DNA of 64,000 bases from Streptomyces pilosus (GTDB lineage: Bacteria > Actinomycetota > Actinomycetes > Streptomycetales > Streptomycetaceae). The notes beneath the pieces are model-generated. The model searched no databases and was not told the origin of the DNA. It worked only from the letters and a program-made list of their open reading frames with translations. Of this stretch, positions 1-8,048 are shown one piece after another (position 1 is the first letter of the stretch; every line of letters starts with the position of its first letter). Location: NCBI RefSeq assembly GCF_014649835.1, contig NZ_BMTU01000017.1:88811-152810 (forward strand), read 5' to 3'. The translations under genes and the position numbers were made by a program.

Positions 1-1
1 T

Positions 2-82
2 GCCGTGGCCACGCGATACGACAAGCTCGCCGTCCGCTACGAGGCCACTGTGCTGGTCGCAATGATCAACGAATGGATATGA
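2..82 (+). pseudogene. C-terminal tail of an IS5-type transposase
   Basis: The window opens inside a reading frame that ends at a TGA at 80-82. The peptide contains the motif ATRYDK followed by a short hydrophobic stretch. The same ATRYDK motif occurs near the C-terminus of the complete transposase at 676-1520, so this is read as the last 26 residues of a related DDE transposase. The upstream part lies outside the window, so whether the gene is intact is unknown. Confidence 0.6.
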
Positions 83-121
83 GTGGTTCTGGCGTACCCC
101 TGATCGCTAGCCTCACCGGCT

Positions 122-565
122 ATGAAGCAGCGGCAGCAGAAGAAGCTCTCCCACCGCCTTTTCGAGGCAATCCTGTCAGGTGACGCCAGGAGCGCGAAAA
201 CCCTGCTGCGCAGTGGAGCAAATCCGGAGAGAAGGAACACTGACGGCACCACTCCTCTATACTTCGCATCGGTGCAGGGAGAGGTCGAGGTGGCCCGCTT
301 GCTCATCGAGGCCGGCGCTTCCCCTGACACTGAAAGCAGCGGCCCCGGCTCGGAGGGCACACCGCTGTGCGCAGCTGCTTGCTGGGGACACACCGCAACG
401 GTCCGGGAACTGTTGGCGCATGGGGCCGATCCCACCCTCCGCGAAGACCATGGCGCAGGCTGGTCCCCGCTGGACTGGGCGGACAATGGCCCCCACCCCG
501 ACACTGCCGAGATCCTCAGGGCAGCAGGAGCGCACCCAACAACGAAAGCTCACCCAGCTCCGTAG
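122..565 (+). CDS. Small ankyrin-repeat protein
   Basis: The 147-residue product consists almost entirely of ankyrin repeats. Signatures such as DARSAKTLLRSGANP, DGTTPLYFASVQG, VARLLIEAGASPD and TVRELLAHGADP each show the helix-turn-helix-loop pattern (TPL near the start of a repeat, G-A-N/D-P at the end). There is no signal peptide or membrane segment, so a cytoplasmic protein-binding role is expected. Its partner cannot be inferred. No strong ribosome-binding site is visible before the ATG, and an upstream non-ATG start is possible. It lies between a transposase tail and a complete IS element, so it may have been carried in with mobile DNA. Confidence is high for the fold and low for the function. 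Confidence 0.75.
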   Translation: MKQRQQKKLSHRLFEAILSGDARSAKTLLRSGANPERRNTDGTTPLYFASVQGEVEVARLLIEAGASPDTESSGPGSEGTPLCAAACWGHTATVRELLAHGADPTLREDHGAGWSPLDWADNGPHPDTAEILRAAGAHPTTKAHPAP

Positions 566-634
566 CCAGGAAAGTCTCACTACCCACTTTCCCAACAGGC
601 CCTAGCTTGGGATTTAACCTTTGGGGTGGCCTGG

Positions 635-1539
635 CTAGGCCGTTTCTTTCAGATCATCGGATCGTTGGTCTGGGTGTGTCGTTGACTGACGCCCAGTGGG
701 CGCGCGTTGAGCCTTTGCTGCCGGACCGGACGCCGAAGCGGGGTGGGCGGTGGCGTGATCACCGGCAGGTGATCGACGCGATCGCGTTCAAGTACCGCAC
801 CGGCACGCCGTGGATGGACCTGCCCGAGTGCTTCGGCTCCTGGAAGGGCGCCCACAACCGGCTGCGGAAGTGGGCCGCCGACGGCACCTGGGAGAAGGTC
901 TTCACCGCCCTGCTCGCCCAGGCCGACGCCGAGGGCGACCTCGACTGGGTCGTCGCGGTCGATTCCACCATCGTCCGTGCCCACCAGCACGCCGCCGGGG
1001 CTCGTCAAAGGGGGCCCCGGTCGGCGAGCCAACAGACCATGCCCTCGGTCGCTCCCGTGGTGGGCTGACCACGAAGATCCACCTCGTGGCGGACGGCCGA
1101 TGCCGACCGCTGGCATTCGTCATCACACCGGGGCAGTCCGGTGACGCACCCGCATTCGAGCAGGTCATGCGTCGATTACGGGTACCCAGGCGGATCGGCC
1201 GCCCCAGGGTCACACCCGACGTGGTCCTGGCCGACAAGGCGTACTCGTCACGGGCGATCCGCCTCCATCTTCGACAGCGGAAGATCCGGGCGGTGATCCC
1301 GCAGCCGGCTGATCAGGCCGCGAACCGCAAGCGGCGCGGTCGGCTCGGCGGCCGTCCACCGGCCTTCGATCGCGAGACCTACAAACAGCGGAACACCGTC
1401 GAGCGATGCATCAACAAGCTCAAGCAGTGGCGCGGTCTGGCCACTCGCTACGACAAGACCGCCACCATCTACCTGGCCGGACTCCACCTCGCCGCCATCT
1501 TCATCTGGTCGGCGAGGTGATCCAAAGGAAACGGCCTAG
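635..1539 (+). mobile_element. Complete IS5-family (IS427-like) insertion sequence
   Basis: An element of about 897 bp (639-1535) is bounded by imperfect inverted repeats. The left end begins GCCGTTTCTTTCAGATCA at 639 and the right end is TGATCCAAAGGAAACGGC, ending at 1535. Both ends are flanked by CTAG (635-638 and 1536-1539), consistent with CTAG target preference and a short duplication. The interior is filled by one frameshifted transposase. Both ends are intact, so the copy looks recent. The right end lies 24 bp from the stop of the DNA-ligase remnant. Confidence 0.85.
676..1520 (+). CDS. IS5-family DDE transposase made by -1 frameshifting
   Basis: Two overlapping frames together give a standard transposase of about 280 residues. 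The first frame starts at a GTG (676) with the typical LTDAQWARVEPLLPD opening of the DUF4096 N-terminal domain and reaches the first DDE aspartate region (VVAVDSTIVRAHQH). The second frame carries GRSRGGLTTKIHLVADG, the second aspartate region (VLADKAYSS) and the terminal RNTVERCINKLKQWR glutamate motif. The frames join by a -1 shift at a CAAAGGGGGCCCC run near 1006-1018, the usual arrangement in this IS group, where programmed slippage produces the fusion. The same join would also arise from a simple indel. The context of terminal repeats and CTAG flanks favours a functional element. Confidence 0.85.
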
Positions 1540-1563
1540 CGGCGTGGCCGCCCGGGCGGCCGC

Positions 1564-1968
1564 TCAGCCTGTCGGCCCCGGCTCGAAGCGCGGGGTGTCG
1601 GCGGGCACCAGCTCCGGGCGCATCCGATGCCAGCGAGCCGGATGGCGCCAGCGTCCGGCACCGTCTCGCGCCACGTCGACGCCGACCTCCACCACCAGCT
1701 CCGGCACGACGAGAGTGACGTGCAGACTCTCGCGCGAGCCCCATCCCGCGCTGAAGGTCCAGCCCGTCCACGGATGGTCTGCGGTCGGATTGAGGAACCC
1801 GGCGACCGCCCTGCCCGAGGCCTGCGAAAGCGTCGTGCTACGCCCGACGTAGCGCAGGCGCCCGGCGGTGTCATACCGGCCCAATAGCAGCGCGCGCGGA
1901 GCCGCCGGAGAGCCGGTGATCGCCGCGACGATGGCGTCCTCGGTGCGCCGGGCCTTGTACTTCCTCCA
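1564..1968 (-). pseudogene. C-terminal OB-domain remnant of an ATP-dependent DNA ligase
   Basis: Read on the minus strand, the last about 134 codons match the C-terminal domain of actinobacterial ATP-dependent DNA ligases. Visible blocks are WRKYKARRTEDAIV, PRALLLGRYD, RLRYVGRST and a terminal VPADTPRFEPG. The adenylation domain with its active-site lysine is missing, because similarity stops near 1970. The open frame continues to about 3000, but that part is only a shadow of the HEAT and MerR genes on the other strand. The IS element ends 24 bp beyond the stop codon. The fragment cannot ligate DNA and is read as decay debris. Confidence 0.75.
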
Positions 1969-2125
1969 GGCCCTCACGGGTAAGGCCGCCTGGCGAGCGC
2001 TCGACCCGACGCGCGCCCATGCCGCACGCGACCGCGCCGCGAGCATCGAGCACCTGGAGCCGGACCATCTGGCGCACACCCGGGGGCATCCTCTCAGTGA
2101 CTCGTGATCGGGCAGCCGGCCCCGT

Positions 2126-2156
2126 TTGACCTTGACACGGTGACAAGGTCTTGACT
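2126..2156 (+). promoter_or_regulatory. MerR-type promoter/operator of the HEAT-merR operon
   Basis: GACCTTG (2128-2134) and CAAGGTC (2144-2150) form a 7-bp inverted repeat separated by 9 bp. It sits between a -35-like TTGACC (2126-2131) and a weak -10-like TTGACT (2151-2156), giving a 19-bp spacer. An over-long spacer containing a dyad is the classic layout of MerR-family promoters. The operon behind it ends in a MerR gene, so autoregulation is likely. Confidence 0.7.
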
Positions 2157-2178
2157 GTTTCCCAAGGAGGTGGTCCCG

Positions 2179-2850
2179 ATGACCATGATGAGAGGGGACA
2201 CGGATGCGATACGAGCGCTCCAGGGGCTGGCGGACAGTCGTTCGTCCGTGCGGCTGCGGGCCGCTCTGGCGGTCGGTACGGCGCCCGATCCGTGCTTCGT
2301 CGACAAGCTCATCGAGCGATGCGCGATCGAGCCCGAGTTCTTCGTCCGCGACATGCTGACCTGGGCACTCACCCGTCACCCGGTGTCCCTGACGCTCCCC
2401 AAGCTGCTCCGCGAGGTCCGCTCCGAGCGTGTGCAGGCACGCAGCCAGGCGCTGCACACGCTGTCCAAGATCGGGGACCGGCAGGCGTGGCCGGCGATCA
2501 CCCGGGCACTGTTGTCCGACGCCGACGACGAGGTGGCGCGCAGCGCCTGGCGGGCCGCGGTCGTGCTCGTCCCGGAAGGCGAGGCGCTCACCCTGGCCAC
2601 GGGTCTGGCGACGCAGCTCGGGCGCGGTGAGCGGGAGACGCAGCTGAGTCTCAGCCAGGCGCTGGTGGCACTGGGTGAAGTGGCCGGGCCGGCCCTGCAC
2701 GCCGCGACGACGGCTGAAGACCCGCGCGTGCGCGCACACGCGCTCGCCACCCAACGGCTGCTGCGGGACCCCGACGCCGGATTCGAGCTGGCGATCGAGG
2801 AGGCCAAGCGCGTCGCGGCCCTCACCGGAGCCCCAAAGGCAGACGATTGA
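2179..2850 (+). CDS. HEAT-repeat protein cotranscribed with a MerR regulator
   Basis: The 223-residue product is made of paired helices typical of HEAT/PBS-lyase repeats (VRLRAALAVGTAP, VQARSQALHTLSKIGD, DEVARSAWRAAVV, VRAHALATQRLL). It has no catalytic motif, signal peptide or membrane segment. The ATG at 2179 is preferred over the GTG at 2170 because an AAGGAGG sits at 2164-2170 with normal spacing. The next gene starts 3 bp after this stop, and both products carry HEAT repeats, so the two proteins probably act together. One possibility is that this protein binds the HEAT part of the regulator or senses the inducer. No specific substrate can be inferred. Confidence 0.8.
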   Translation: MTMMRGDTDAIRALQGLADSRSSVRLRAALAVGTAPDPCFVDKLIERCAIEPEFFVRDMLTWALTRHPVSLTLPKLLREVRSERVQARSQALHTLSKIGDRQAWPAITRALLSDADDEVARSAWRAAVVLVPEGEALTLATGLATQLGRGERETQLSLSQALVALGEVAGPALHAATTAEDPRVRAHALATQRLLRDPDAGFELAIEEAKRVAALTGAPKADD

Positions 2851-2853
2851 CCT

Positions 2854-3858
2854 GTGTTGATCGGTGAGGTGGCCAATCGGTCCGGAGTCAGTGCCCGCAT
2901 GCTCCGGCACTACGAATCGCTGGGCCTCGTGCAGCCTTCGGGCCGTACGGGATCCGGTTATCGGGAGTACTCCGCGGAGGACATCCAGCGGATCTTCCAC
3001 ATCGAGAGCTTGCGGTCCCTGGGCCTGTCGCTGCGTGAGATCGGGCGCGCGCTCGACGATCCCGATTTCACGCCCTCGGCGCTCGTCGGCGACCTCATCC
3101 GGCAGACGCGTGATCGCATCGCGGCCGAGACCGAGCTACTCACGCAGCTCCGCCGGATCCATGCCGCGGACCCCGTCGGCTGGGAGGACGTGCTTCAGGT
3201 CGTTGCGCTCCTCCAAGCACTGGGGTCGAAGAGCGCCGACGCACGCCAGCGCGCGGTCCTCTCCTCGGGCGACGAGGTTACGGTGCCGGTGGAAGCCCTG
3301 GTCGAGGCCGCACTCAGCGAGACAGAGCCGAACGTTGCGGGAGCCCTGCGATGGGCGTTGGCGCGATCGGACGAAGTTCCCTTGGCACTGCTGGCAGAGG
3401 GCCTCAGCTCACCGGTGGCCGCGGTGCGGGAGCGTGCCGTTCAGGCCCTCGTTGAGATGCCTGGTGATGAAGCTACCGCGCAGCTGCGGGATGCCCTTGC
3501 GAACCCCGACGCCGTGGTCCGTGGGTATGCGGCTTTGGCGCTCGGTACATGTGGTGTGGCCGACGCGGTCCCGGCGCTCATCGACATGATCGTGGAGGGA
3601 AGGAACGACACCGATGCAGCCGATGCACTGAGCGTGCTGGCGAACGACACCGCGACGGCAGATCAGATCGCGACCAGGCTCGTCGACCGCCTTGCCGACG
3701 ACACAACCAAGGCACCTGCACGCGGGCGGCTGACCCAAGCACTGGCAGACATCCCGGGGACGACGGCGTCACGTGCCCTCGTGGAGCTGTCCCATGACGA
3801 GGACCGTGCTGTTGCGCTAACCGCCACATACCTGCTTCAGCTCCGCGACGTGGGGTGA
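2854..3858 (+). CDS. MerR-family regulator with a C-terminal HEAT-repeat domain
   Basis: Residues 1-70 form a MerR winged helix (IGEVANRSGVSARMLRHYE, then GYREYSAEDIQRI). A dimerisation helix follows at about 75-120 (LREIGRALDDPDF to ELLTQLRRI). From about residue 140 to the end (334) the protein is HEAT repeats such as AVRERAVQALVEMPGDEA and AVVRGYAALALGTCG. The large effector domain suggests a protein or bulky ligand rather than a metal, since no metal-binding cysteine pair is present. The GTG start is 3 bp after the upstream HEAT gene, so the two are translationally coupled. The MerR-type dyad at 2128-2150 is the obvious operator, and a perfect hairpin follows at 3869-3907. Confidence 0.85.
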   Translation: MLIGEVANRSGVSARMLRHYESLGLVQPSGRTGSGYREYSAEDIQRIFHIESLRSLGLSLREIGRALDDPDFTPSALVGDLIRQTRDRIAAETELLTQLRRIHAADPVGWEDVLQVVALLQALGSKSADARQRAVLSSGDEVTVPVEALVEAALSETEPNVAGALRWALARSDEVPLALLAEGLSSPVAAVRERAVQALVEMPGDEATAQLRDALANPDAVVRGYAALALGTCGVADAVPALIDMIVEGRNDTDAADALSVLANDTATADQIATRLVDRLADDTTKAPARGRLTQALADIPGTTASRALVELSHDEDRAVALTATYLLQLRDVG

Positions 3859-3868
3859 CAGAATCTCT

Positions 3869-3907
3869 CCCCCTCCGCCCCGCACGAGTCCCGCGGGGCG
3901 GAGGGGG
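3869..3907 (+). terminator. Strong hairpin terminator after the merR gene
   Basis: A perfect 15-bp stem (3869-3883 with 3893-3907) closes a 9-nt loop, starting 11 bp after the MerR stop codon. G+C-rich hairpins without a long U-tract are the usual intrinsic terminators in Streptomyces. Confidence 0.8.
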
Positions 3908-3909
3908 CC

Positions 3910-4167
3910 TGGATCTGTCGCCGTCCCCTCGAAGGCCACGAGTCCGCCCGCAAGCGCGGCAAGATCATCGGTGGCGCGGGCGTCACCGACGAGGACATGC
4001 TGTCCATGGCCCTTCACCTGCGCGACCAGGAGATGAGCCTGCGCGACATTGCCAAGCGGCTCGTCATCACCACCGGCGCGAAGAAGGGCCAGCACCCCTC
4101 GCCCGCCACGGTCATGCGGATGCTTCGCGAACACGACGAGCAGGCCGCCAAGGCGGTGAGCACGTGA
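3910..4167 (+). pseudogene. C-terminal remnant of a serine recombinase/resolvase
   Basis: This frame has no start codon and encodes a recombinase-like tail. It reads WICRRPLEGHESARKRGK, then a helix-turn-helix segment (MSLRDIAKRLVITTG, SPATVMRMLREHDEQ) before TGA at 4165-4167. The basic stretch followed by an HTH is typical of the C-terminus of resolvase-type recombinases. The catalytic N-terminal domain is absent. The fragment begins at the base of the merR terminator, so a rearrangement joined the two sequences. Confidence 0.55.
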
Positions 4168-4180
4168 TCGCCCGGCTACT

Positions 4181-4891
4181 TTGCGGCTGGTGTCTGGGCT
4201 AGGACTCCGAGGCCTTGGAGAGCTGGACCTGGGCTGCTTCCCCGATGGTGACTGGGACGTCCCTCTGCCCCTCGTCGAAGAGGCGCTCACCAGCGCAGAG
4301 ATGCACTACGAAGAGACCTGGGAACCGGCGTCTCCGGCTACCACCGCCCAGACCTGGGTCAGGGCCTTCGCCCTGTGCGTAATCAGCGGCCTCGTATGGG
4401 ATCGCAGCTGGGTCATCGGTCCGCTGCTGCGCAAGGACTACGCTCCCGCCATCCGTGACGGAGTCCCCTACTCGAAGCGGGAGTCTGTCTCCGCCCCAGC
4501 CGACCTCGCCGAGATGGACGCGCTGTGCGAGTACCTGACCATCGTGCAGGGGCGTTACCCCGGTGCCCTTCCCGGCCCCGTCCCGCTGGCCAAGCCCGAC
4601 ACCGAAGCGCGGCTCCGCGCCACCGAACGGCTCGACGCGGTCGGCGCCGTGGACGCGGACCAGCGGCTGCTGCGTGTCCTGCTGGACGACGACCAATCCG
4701 CCTTCGAGCAGGCCCCGGCAGTACGGCTTCTGGAGCACCGCGCTGGCGTGGGCACCGACCCGATGCCGCGGACCCTGTTGCCGGTCAGAACCGCCGCAGT
4801 GGCCGCGCTCGCATCCCTCGCGCATGGATGGCAGCTGGGCATCAGGTCGGCTTACCTGCCCGACTCCCTTCTGCGCACCCCGCAGCACTGA
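4181..4891 (+). CDS. Imm49-like immunity protein, possibly N-terminally truncated
   Basis: The 236-residue frame resembles Imm49 family immunity proteins of streptomycetes. The most recognisable blocks are VWDRSWVIGPLLRKDYAPAI, DGVPYSKRESVS, LAEMDALCEYLT, DQRLLRVLLDDDQSAFEQA and the HGWQLGIRSAYLP near the C-terminus. Family members normally neutralise secreted polymorphic toxins, but no toxin gene is visible nearby, so this is an orphan immunity gene. The first about 15 residues do not look like the family and follow a recombinase remnant, so the native start was probably lost. Function may still be retained because the conserved region is intact. Confidence 0.65.
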   Translation: MRLVSGLGLRGLGELDLGCFPDGDWDVPLPLVEEALTSAEMHYEETWEPASPATTAQTWVRAFALCVISGLVWDRSWVIGPLLRKDYAPAIRDGVPYSKRESVSAPADLAEMDALCEYLTIVQGRYPGALPGPVPLAKPDTEARLRATERLDAVGAVDADQRLLRVLLDDDQSAFEQAPAVRLLEHRAGVGTDPMPRTLLPVRTAAVAALASLAHGWQLGIRSAYLPDSLLRTPQH

Positions 4892-4980
4892 CGAAGCTGT
4901 CGTTTGGATCCGTCTGGGAACGTGTTCGAGCCTGTCGCACTGCACGAGGACCTGCTGGCCAGTCGCACCCGCCACTAGGA

Positions 4981-5013
4981 ATGAGTGGCTTCAATCTCGC
5001 GGATGCCACTCAT
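4981..5013 (+). terminator. Hairpin downstream of the Imm49-like gene
   Basis: ATGAGTGGC (4981-4989) pairs with GCCACTCAT (5005-5013) across a 15-nt loop, 90 bp after the Imm49 stop. It could end transcription from the left. The 9-bp stem is modest, and it may instead be part of a lost mobile-element end. Confidence 0.3.
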
Positions 5014-5085
5014 GGAACGCTCGGTCGGCGCGGGGCCGCCGTCGGCGACCTGTTACGGCCAGCGGTCTCGGAGGTGGATAGGCGA

Positions 5086-5118
5086 GCGCGCCCCGGACCG
5101 ATACGGTCCGGGGCGCGC
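5086..5118 (-). terminator. Perfect hairpin terminator of the tap-tpg operon
   Basis: GCGCGCCCCGGACCG (5086-5100) pairs perfectly with 5104-5118 around an ATA loop. On the minus strand it starts 16 bp after the tpg stop codon, as expected for the operon terminator. Confidence 0.85.
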
Positions 5119-5134
5119 GTGGTGTTCGGGGCGG

Positions 5135-5692
5135 CTACAGCTCGAACTCGAGGTGTTCGATGTCGGTGAAGCGAACTTCGTCCAGGCTTCCGGCGCGGCG
5201 GCCGCCGTCTTGGAAGTACACCTCGCGCAGCGCGTCGGCGGCGATCTGCTGGAGCTGCTGGTCGCCTGCGCCGGCTTGCTGGGCGTCGAGGAGGCGGGCG
5301 GCGTGTTGCGGGGGCAGGGCGACGGTCAGGTGCCGGATGCGGGACTCGTCCGTCGATCCGATGGGGGCGGTGTAGCCGAGGCGTGCGCGGGTGTCGATGA
5401 CGATGCCGCCGGTGGTGGCCGCTCTCTGCCGGGCCCGGGCGCGGACCTGCGGCTGCCAGCGCCTTTTCACCTCGCGTTCCAGGCGTGCGGCGAGGTCCGG
5501 GCGGGGCTTTTTGATCTGGTCCTTCACGTACCGTTCGACGGTGCGCTGGGAGATCCGCAACATCTGGGCGACCGCGCGGGTGCCCTTGAGCTGCTTGACC
5601 AGGTAGCGCATCTGGGCGGGTGCGCTCTTGGGCGCCGGGCGGGTGAAGGATTTCTGCACCGCGGCTTCCAGGCCGTCCCCGAACAGGCTCAT
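5135..5692 (-). CDS. tpg: Telomere-protecting terminal protein Tpg
   Basis: The 185-residue product matches Streptomyces terminal proteins along its whole length. It opens MSLFGDGLEAAVQKSFTRPA, followed by MRYLVKQLKGTRAVAQML, an HTH-like ISQRTVERYVKDQIKKPRP, the basic EREVKRRWQPQVRARARQ segment and the terminal FTDIEHLEFEL. Tpg is the protein covalently attached to the 5' ends of linear Streptomyces replicons, where it primes end patching. A clear ribosome-binding site (AGGAGAAGG) precedes the ATG. It lies 12 bp downstream of tap, the conserved order. A hairpin terminator follows. A copy of its last 13 codons recurs at 32738-32780. It is one of the best-supported calls in the window. Confidence 0.95.
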   Translation of the reverse strand: MSLFGDGLEAAVQKSFTRPAPKSAPAQMRYLVKQLKGTRAVAQMLRISQRTVERYVKDQIKKPRPDLAARLEREVKRRWQPQVRARARQRAATTGGIVIDTRARLGYTAPIGSTDESRIRHLTVALPPQHAARLLDAQQAGAGDQQLQQIAADALREVYFQDGGRRAGSLDEVRFTDIEHLEFEL

Positions 5693-5704
5693 CGTGACCT
5701 TCTC

Positions 5705-8014
5705 CTACTCTCCGTGGTCGACGTCGGTGACGGTGCCGTCCTTGATGTACCGGGCGAGGTTGAGGTCCGGGGCGTTGAACCGCTCACGAACTTCTTCGCC
5801 CCACAGGAGGCTCTGGGTGCCCTCGTGCTTGACCAGGCCGGGGTTGATGCCGAGCTTGAAGCCGCCAGGCAGCGGCTTGTCCTCCCGGTAGGGCAGGAAG
5901 TCCAGCGGGCTCGGTCCATTCGCGGCGTAGACGACGCAGTCGGACAAGACCGCCACCGGGTACTGGCCGGTGAACGCCGCATGCTTGACGATCTTGCGGT
6001 GCAGGTTGATGCGGGTGCGGGAGATGACCGCAGCTCGGATGTCCGGCCGCCACGTCGGGCGGGCCAGGGCCCGCCACGGCTGCCCGGGCCGCCAGCCCTC
6101 CCCGCGGGGGCGCTCCCGCAGCTTGCCCAGGCCGCCCTTGACCGTGGCCTTGATCGCCGCGGCCACGATCGCCAGCTGCGGGTCACGGCACTTGTAGCCG
6201 TCCATCGCCGCCAGGAAGTCCGCCGGCGCCATGTCCGCGGTGACGCCGAGGTCAGCCATCGTGGCGAGGTAGGCGTCCCGCAGCCGCTGATACCAACCGT
6301 CCAGATAACGGCCGTTGTCGTACCTCACGTATGCCTCCAGCGGGCGGACCTCGTAGCCCAGCTCCTGGGCGTAGGCGACCGTCGGCGTGGCGTACCAGGC
6401 CGGACCCTCGGGACGCTCGCCCTTCGGCGTGAACGGGCTGGGCAGCAAGTCGCCTTCCAGCTCCACCCACTCCTTGCCGACCTTCACGCTGGACAGGTCG
6501 ACGTGGGAGAGGTCGACCAGCCAGGAGCCGGGCAGCTTCGGGTCGAAGACCGGGGTGGTGACGTGGGTGGGTGCGCCGAGGCCGACGATCAGGCCGTTGG
6601 CTCCGGCGGCGAAGGCCATGTTCACGTCGATCCCGACCAGGTGCCGCAGGGTGCACTCGGCATCCGTCATCGGCCGCGCCCAGTCGTACGCCTCCTCGAA
6701 CAGCTTCTCGTCGGGGCCGCGGACGTGGAAGCGCGGCAGGTCCGCCAGCAGCGGGTGCCCGTCGGGGGCCTCGCACGGTGCGCAGTCCACCGGCTCCTTG
6801 CCCAGCGAGCCGGGGTTGCGCTCGGAGTGCCGGCGGCCGTCGGCGTCGGGCTCGGAGGCGCGGGTCGGCGGGTGCAGCGCCGTCATCAGCTCCAGGCCCG
6901 TCACGGCGGTGGAGCCGCGCGGCGTCATCACGCGGGAGGCGTAGACGCCCAGGACGCGGGCGAGGTCCGCCGGCGGAAGCTGGGCGGCGTTGCCCCAGTG
7001 CCGGGCATCGAGCGCATGCCAGGAGGGAATGCACAGCTGCACGCAGGCCCGCTCCGAACCCTGTGCGGGGCGGTAGATCCGCGCCCACGGTCCAAGCCCG
7101 CGCTTGGTCAGCTTCCAGTCGGCGCGGGACAGCTGCTTGATGACTTTGTGGCCCTCCGGCAGGCGCCCGGCGAGGCGCTCCTCATCGGTGAGGGCCACGG
7201 GCAGGCCGTAGCGCTCGAGCGCGGCCTCGGTCAGCACCAGCAGCGGGTCGGCGTCCTTGCCCGGACCGGACAGCCTCGGCTGCCCCAGCCTGGCCTCCTG
7301 CAGCGTCCACTCCACAAGAGCCGGCAGGGACGTGGCGGGCACGTCCAGGACCAGGCCGCCGGTGCAGTACGCCAGGACCTGGCCGTCGGTGTCGACGTCG
7401 ACGACCGCCAGGGGCCCGTTCTCAAAGCGCGGGTCGGAGCCACCCGCCGGGCCGCCGGCCGGGGCCGCCTTGCGTGCACTGGGGCGGCGCGACGTCGACG
7501 TGCTCCCGGTGGTGCGCGTCGAAGCAGGCGCGGTCGCCAGAGCAGCAGGAGGAGGGCCCGGGTTGATCTGAGGGTTCTCGGGTGCAGGCGTGGCAGCCAG
7601 AGCAGCAGGAGGAGGGCCCGGGTTGATTCGGGTGTTCTCGGTTGCCGTCGTGGTCGCAGTATCGGGCGCCGGGCCGGTGGGCGGAGTCTGTGCTTCCGTC
7701 GGAGCGGGCGCGGCGGTGAAAGTGTCCAGCACCGCCGGGGCGACTGTCCCCTCCCTGACCGGGGGCGACGCGGGGTAGAGGTCAGCGAGCTTGTTCAGCA
7801 GCCGCGCATACGCCTCACGCTCCGGACCCCGCGGCTCGACCGTCTTCTTCAACGACTCCCAGCCGGACACCGTCGCCCGACGCACCTTCAGCGCAGCGGC
7901 CACCTCCTCCAGCGTCAGCCCATGAGCCTGACGCAGCCGCTTGCGCTCCTGCGCCGACGGCAGCGGAGCACGGGACGCAACCAGTGCGTCGACCGCCTCG
8001 AACAACTCCGACAT
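5705..8014 (-). CDS. tap: Telomere-associated protein Tap
   Basis: The 769-residue product has the features of Streptomyces Tap. It has an N-terminal HTH (about residues 20-50, LRQAHGLTLEEVAAALKVRRATVSGWE), a long Pro/Ala linker (about 100-190) and a conserved C-terminal domain with VGIDVNMAFAAGANGLIVG, GSWLVDLSHVDLS and GYEVRPLEAYVR. Tap binds telomere 3' overhangs and recruits Tpg. The ATG is preceded by CGGAGGTG. Two 17-bp direct repeats lie just upstream (8049-8087), suggesting self-control through its HTH. The linker contains an in-frame 60-bp duplication (7536-7641). Together with tpg it indicates a linear replicon. Confidence 0.95.
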   Translation of the reverse strand: MSELFEAVDALVASRAPLPSAQERKRLRQAHGLTLEEVAAALKVRRATVSGWESLKKTVEPRGPEREAYARLLNKLADLYPASPPVREGTVAPAVLDTFTAAPAPTEAQTPPTGPAPDTATTTATENTRINPGPPPAALAATPAPENPQINPGPPPAALATAPASTRTTGSTSTSRRPSARKAAPAGGPAGGSDPRFENGPLAVVDVDTDGQVLAYCTGGLVLDVPATSLPALVEWTLQEARLGQPRLSGPGKDADPLLVLTEAALERYGLPVALTDEERLAGRLPEGHKVIKQLSRADWKLTKRGLGPWARIYRPAQGSERACVQLCIPSWHALDARHWGNAAQLPPADLARVLGVYASRVMTPRGSTAVTGLELMTALHPPTRASEPDADGRRHSERNPGSLGKEPVDCAPCEAPDGHPLLADLPRFHVRGPDEKLFEEAYDWARPMTDAECTLRHLVGIDVNMAFAAGANGLIVGLGAPTHVTTPVFDPKLPGSWLVDLSHVDLSSVKVGKEWVELEGDLLPSPFTPKGERPEGPAWYATPTVAYAQELGYEVRPLEAYVRYDNGRYLDGWYQRLRDAYLATMADLGVTADMAPADFLAAMDGYKCRDPQLAIVAAAIKATVKGGLGKLRERPRGEGWRPGQPWRALARPTWRPDIRAAVISRTRINLHRKIVKHAAFTGQYPVAVLSDCVVYAANGPSPLDFLPYREDKPLPGGFKLGINPGLVKHEGTQSLLWGEEVRERFNAPDLNLARYIKDGTVTDVDHGE
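7536..7641 (-). repeat. In-frame 60-bp tandem duplication in the Tap linker
   Basis: The 32-bp segment at 7536-7567 recurs exactly at 7596-7627, and similarity continues beyond it. The offset of 60 bp adds 20 residues (a repeated INPGPPPAALA-type block) without breaking the frame. It lies in the flexible linker between the HTH and the C-terminal domain. Confidence 0.85.
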
Positions 8015-8048
8015 GAAACACCTCCGGCCAGCACCCTACCCCTTGAAT

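Noticed and set aside
1..200. A telomere at the left edge of the window
   Set aside because: The first bases encode a transposase tail, and no series of palindromes typical of Streptomyces telomeres is present.
1978..3000. Upstream part of the minus-strand frame that ends in the ligase remnant
   Set aside because: It lies opposite the HEAT and MerR genes and has no ligase similarity. Only the part below about 1970 is real.
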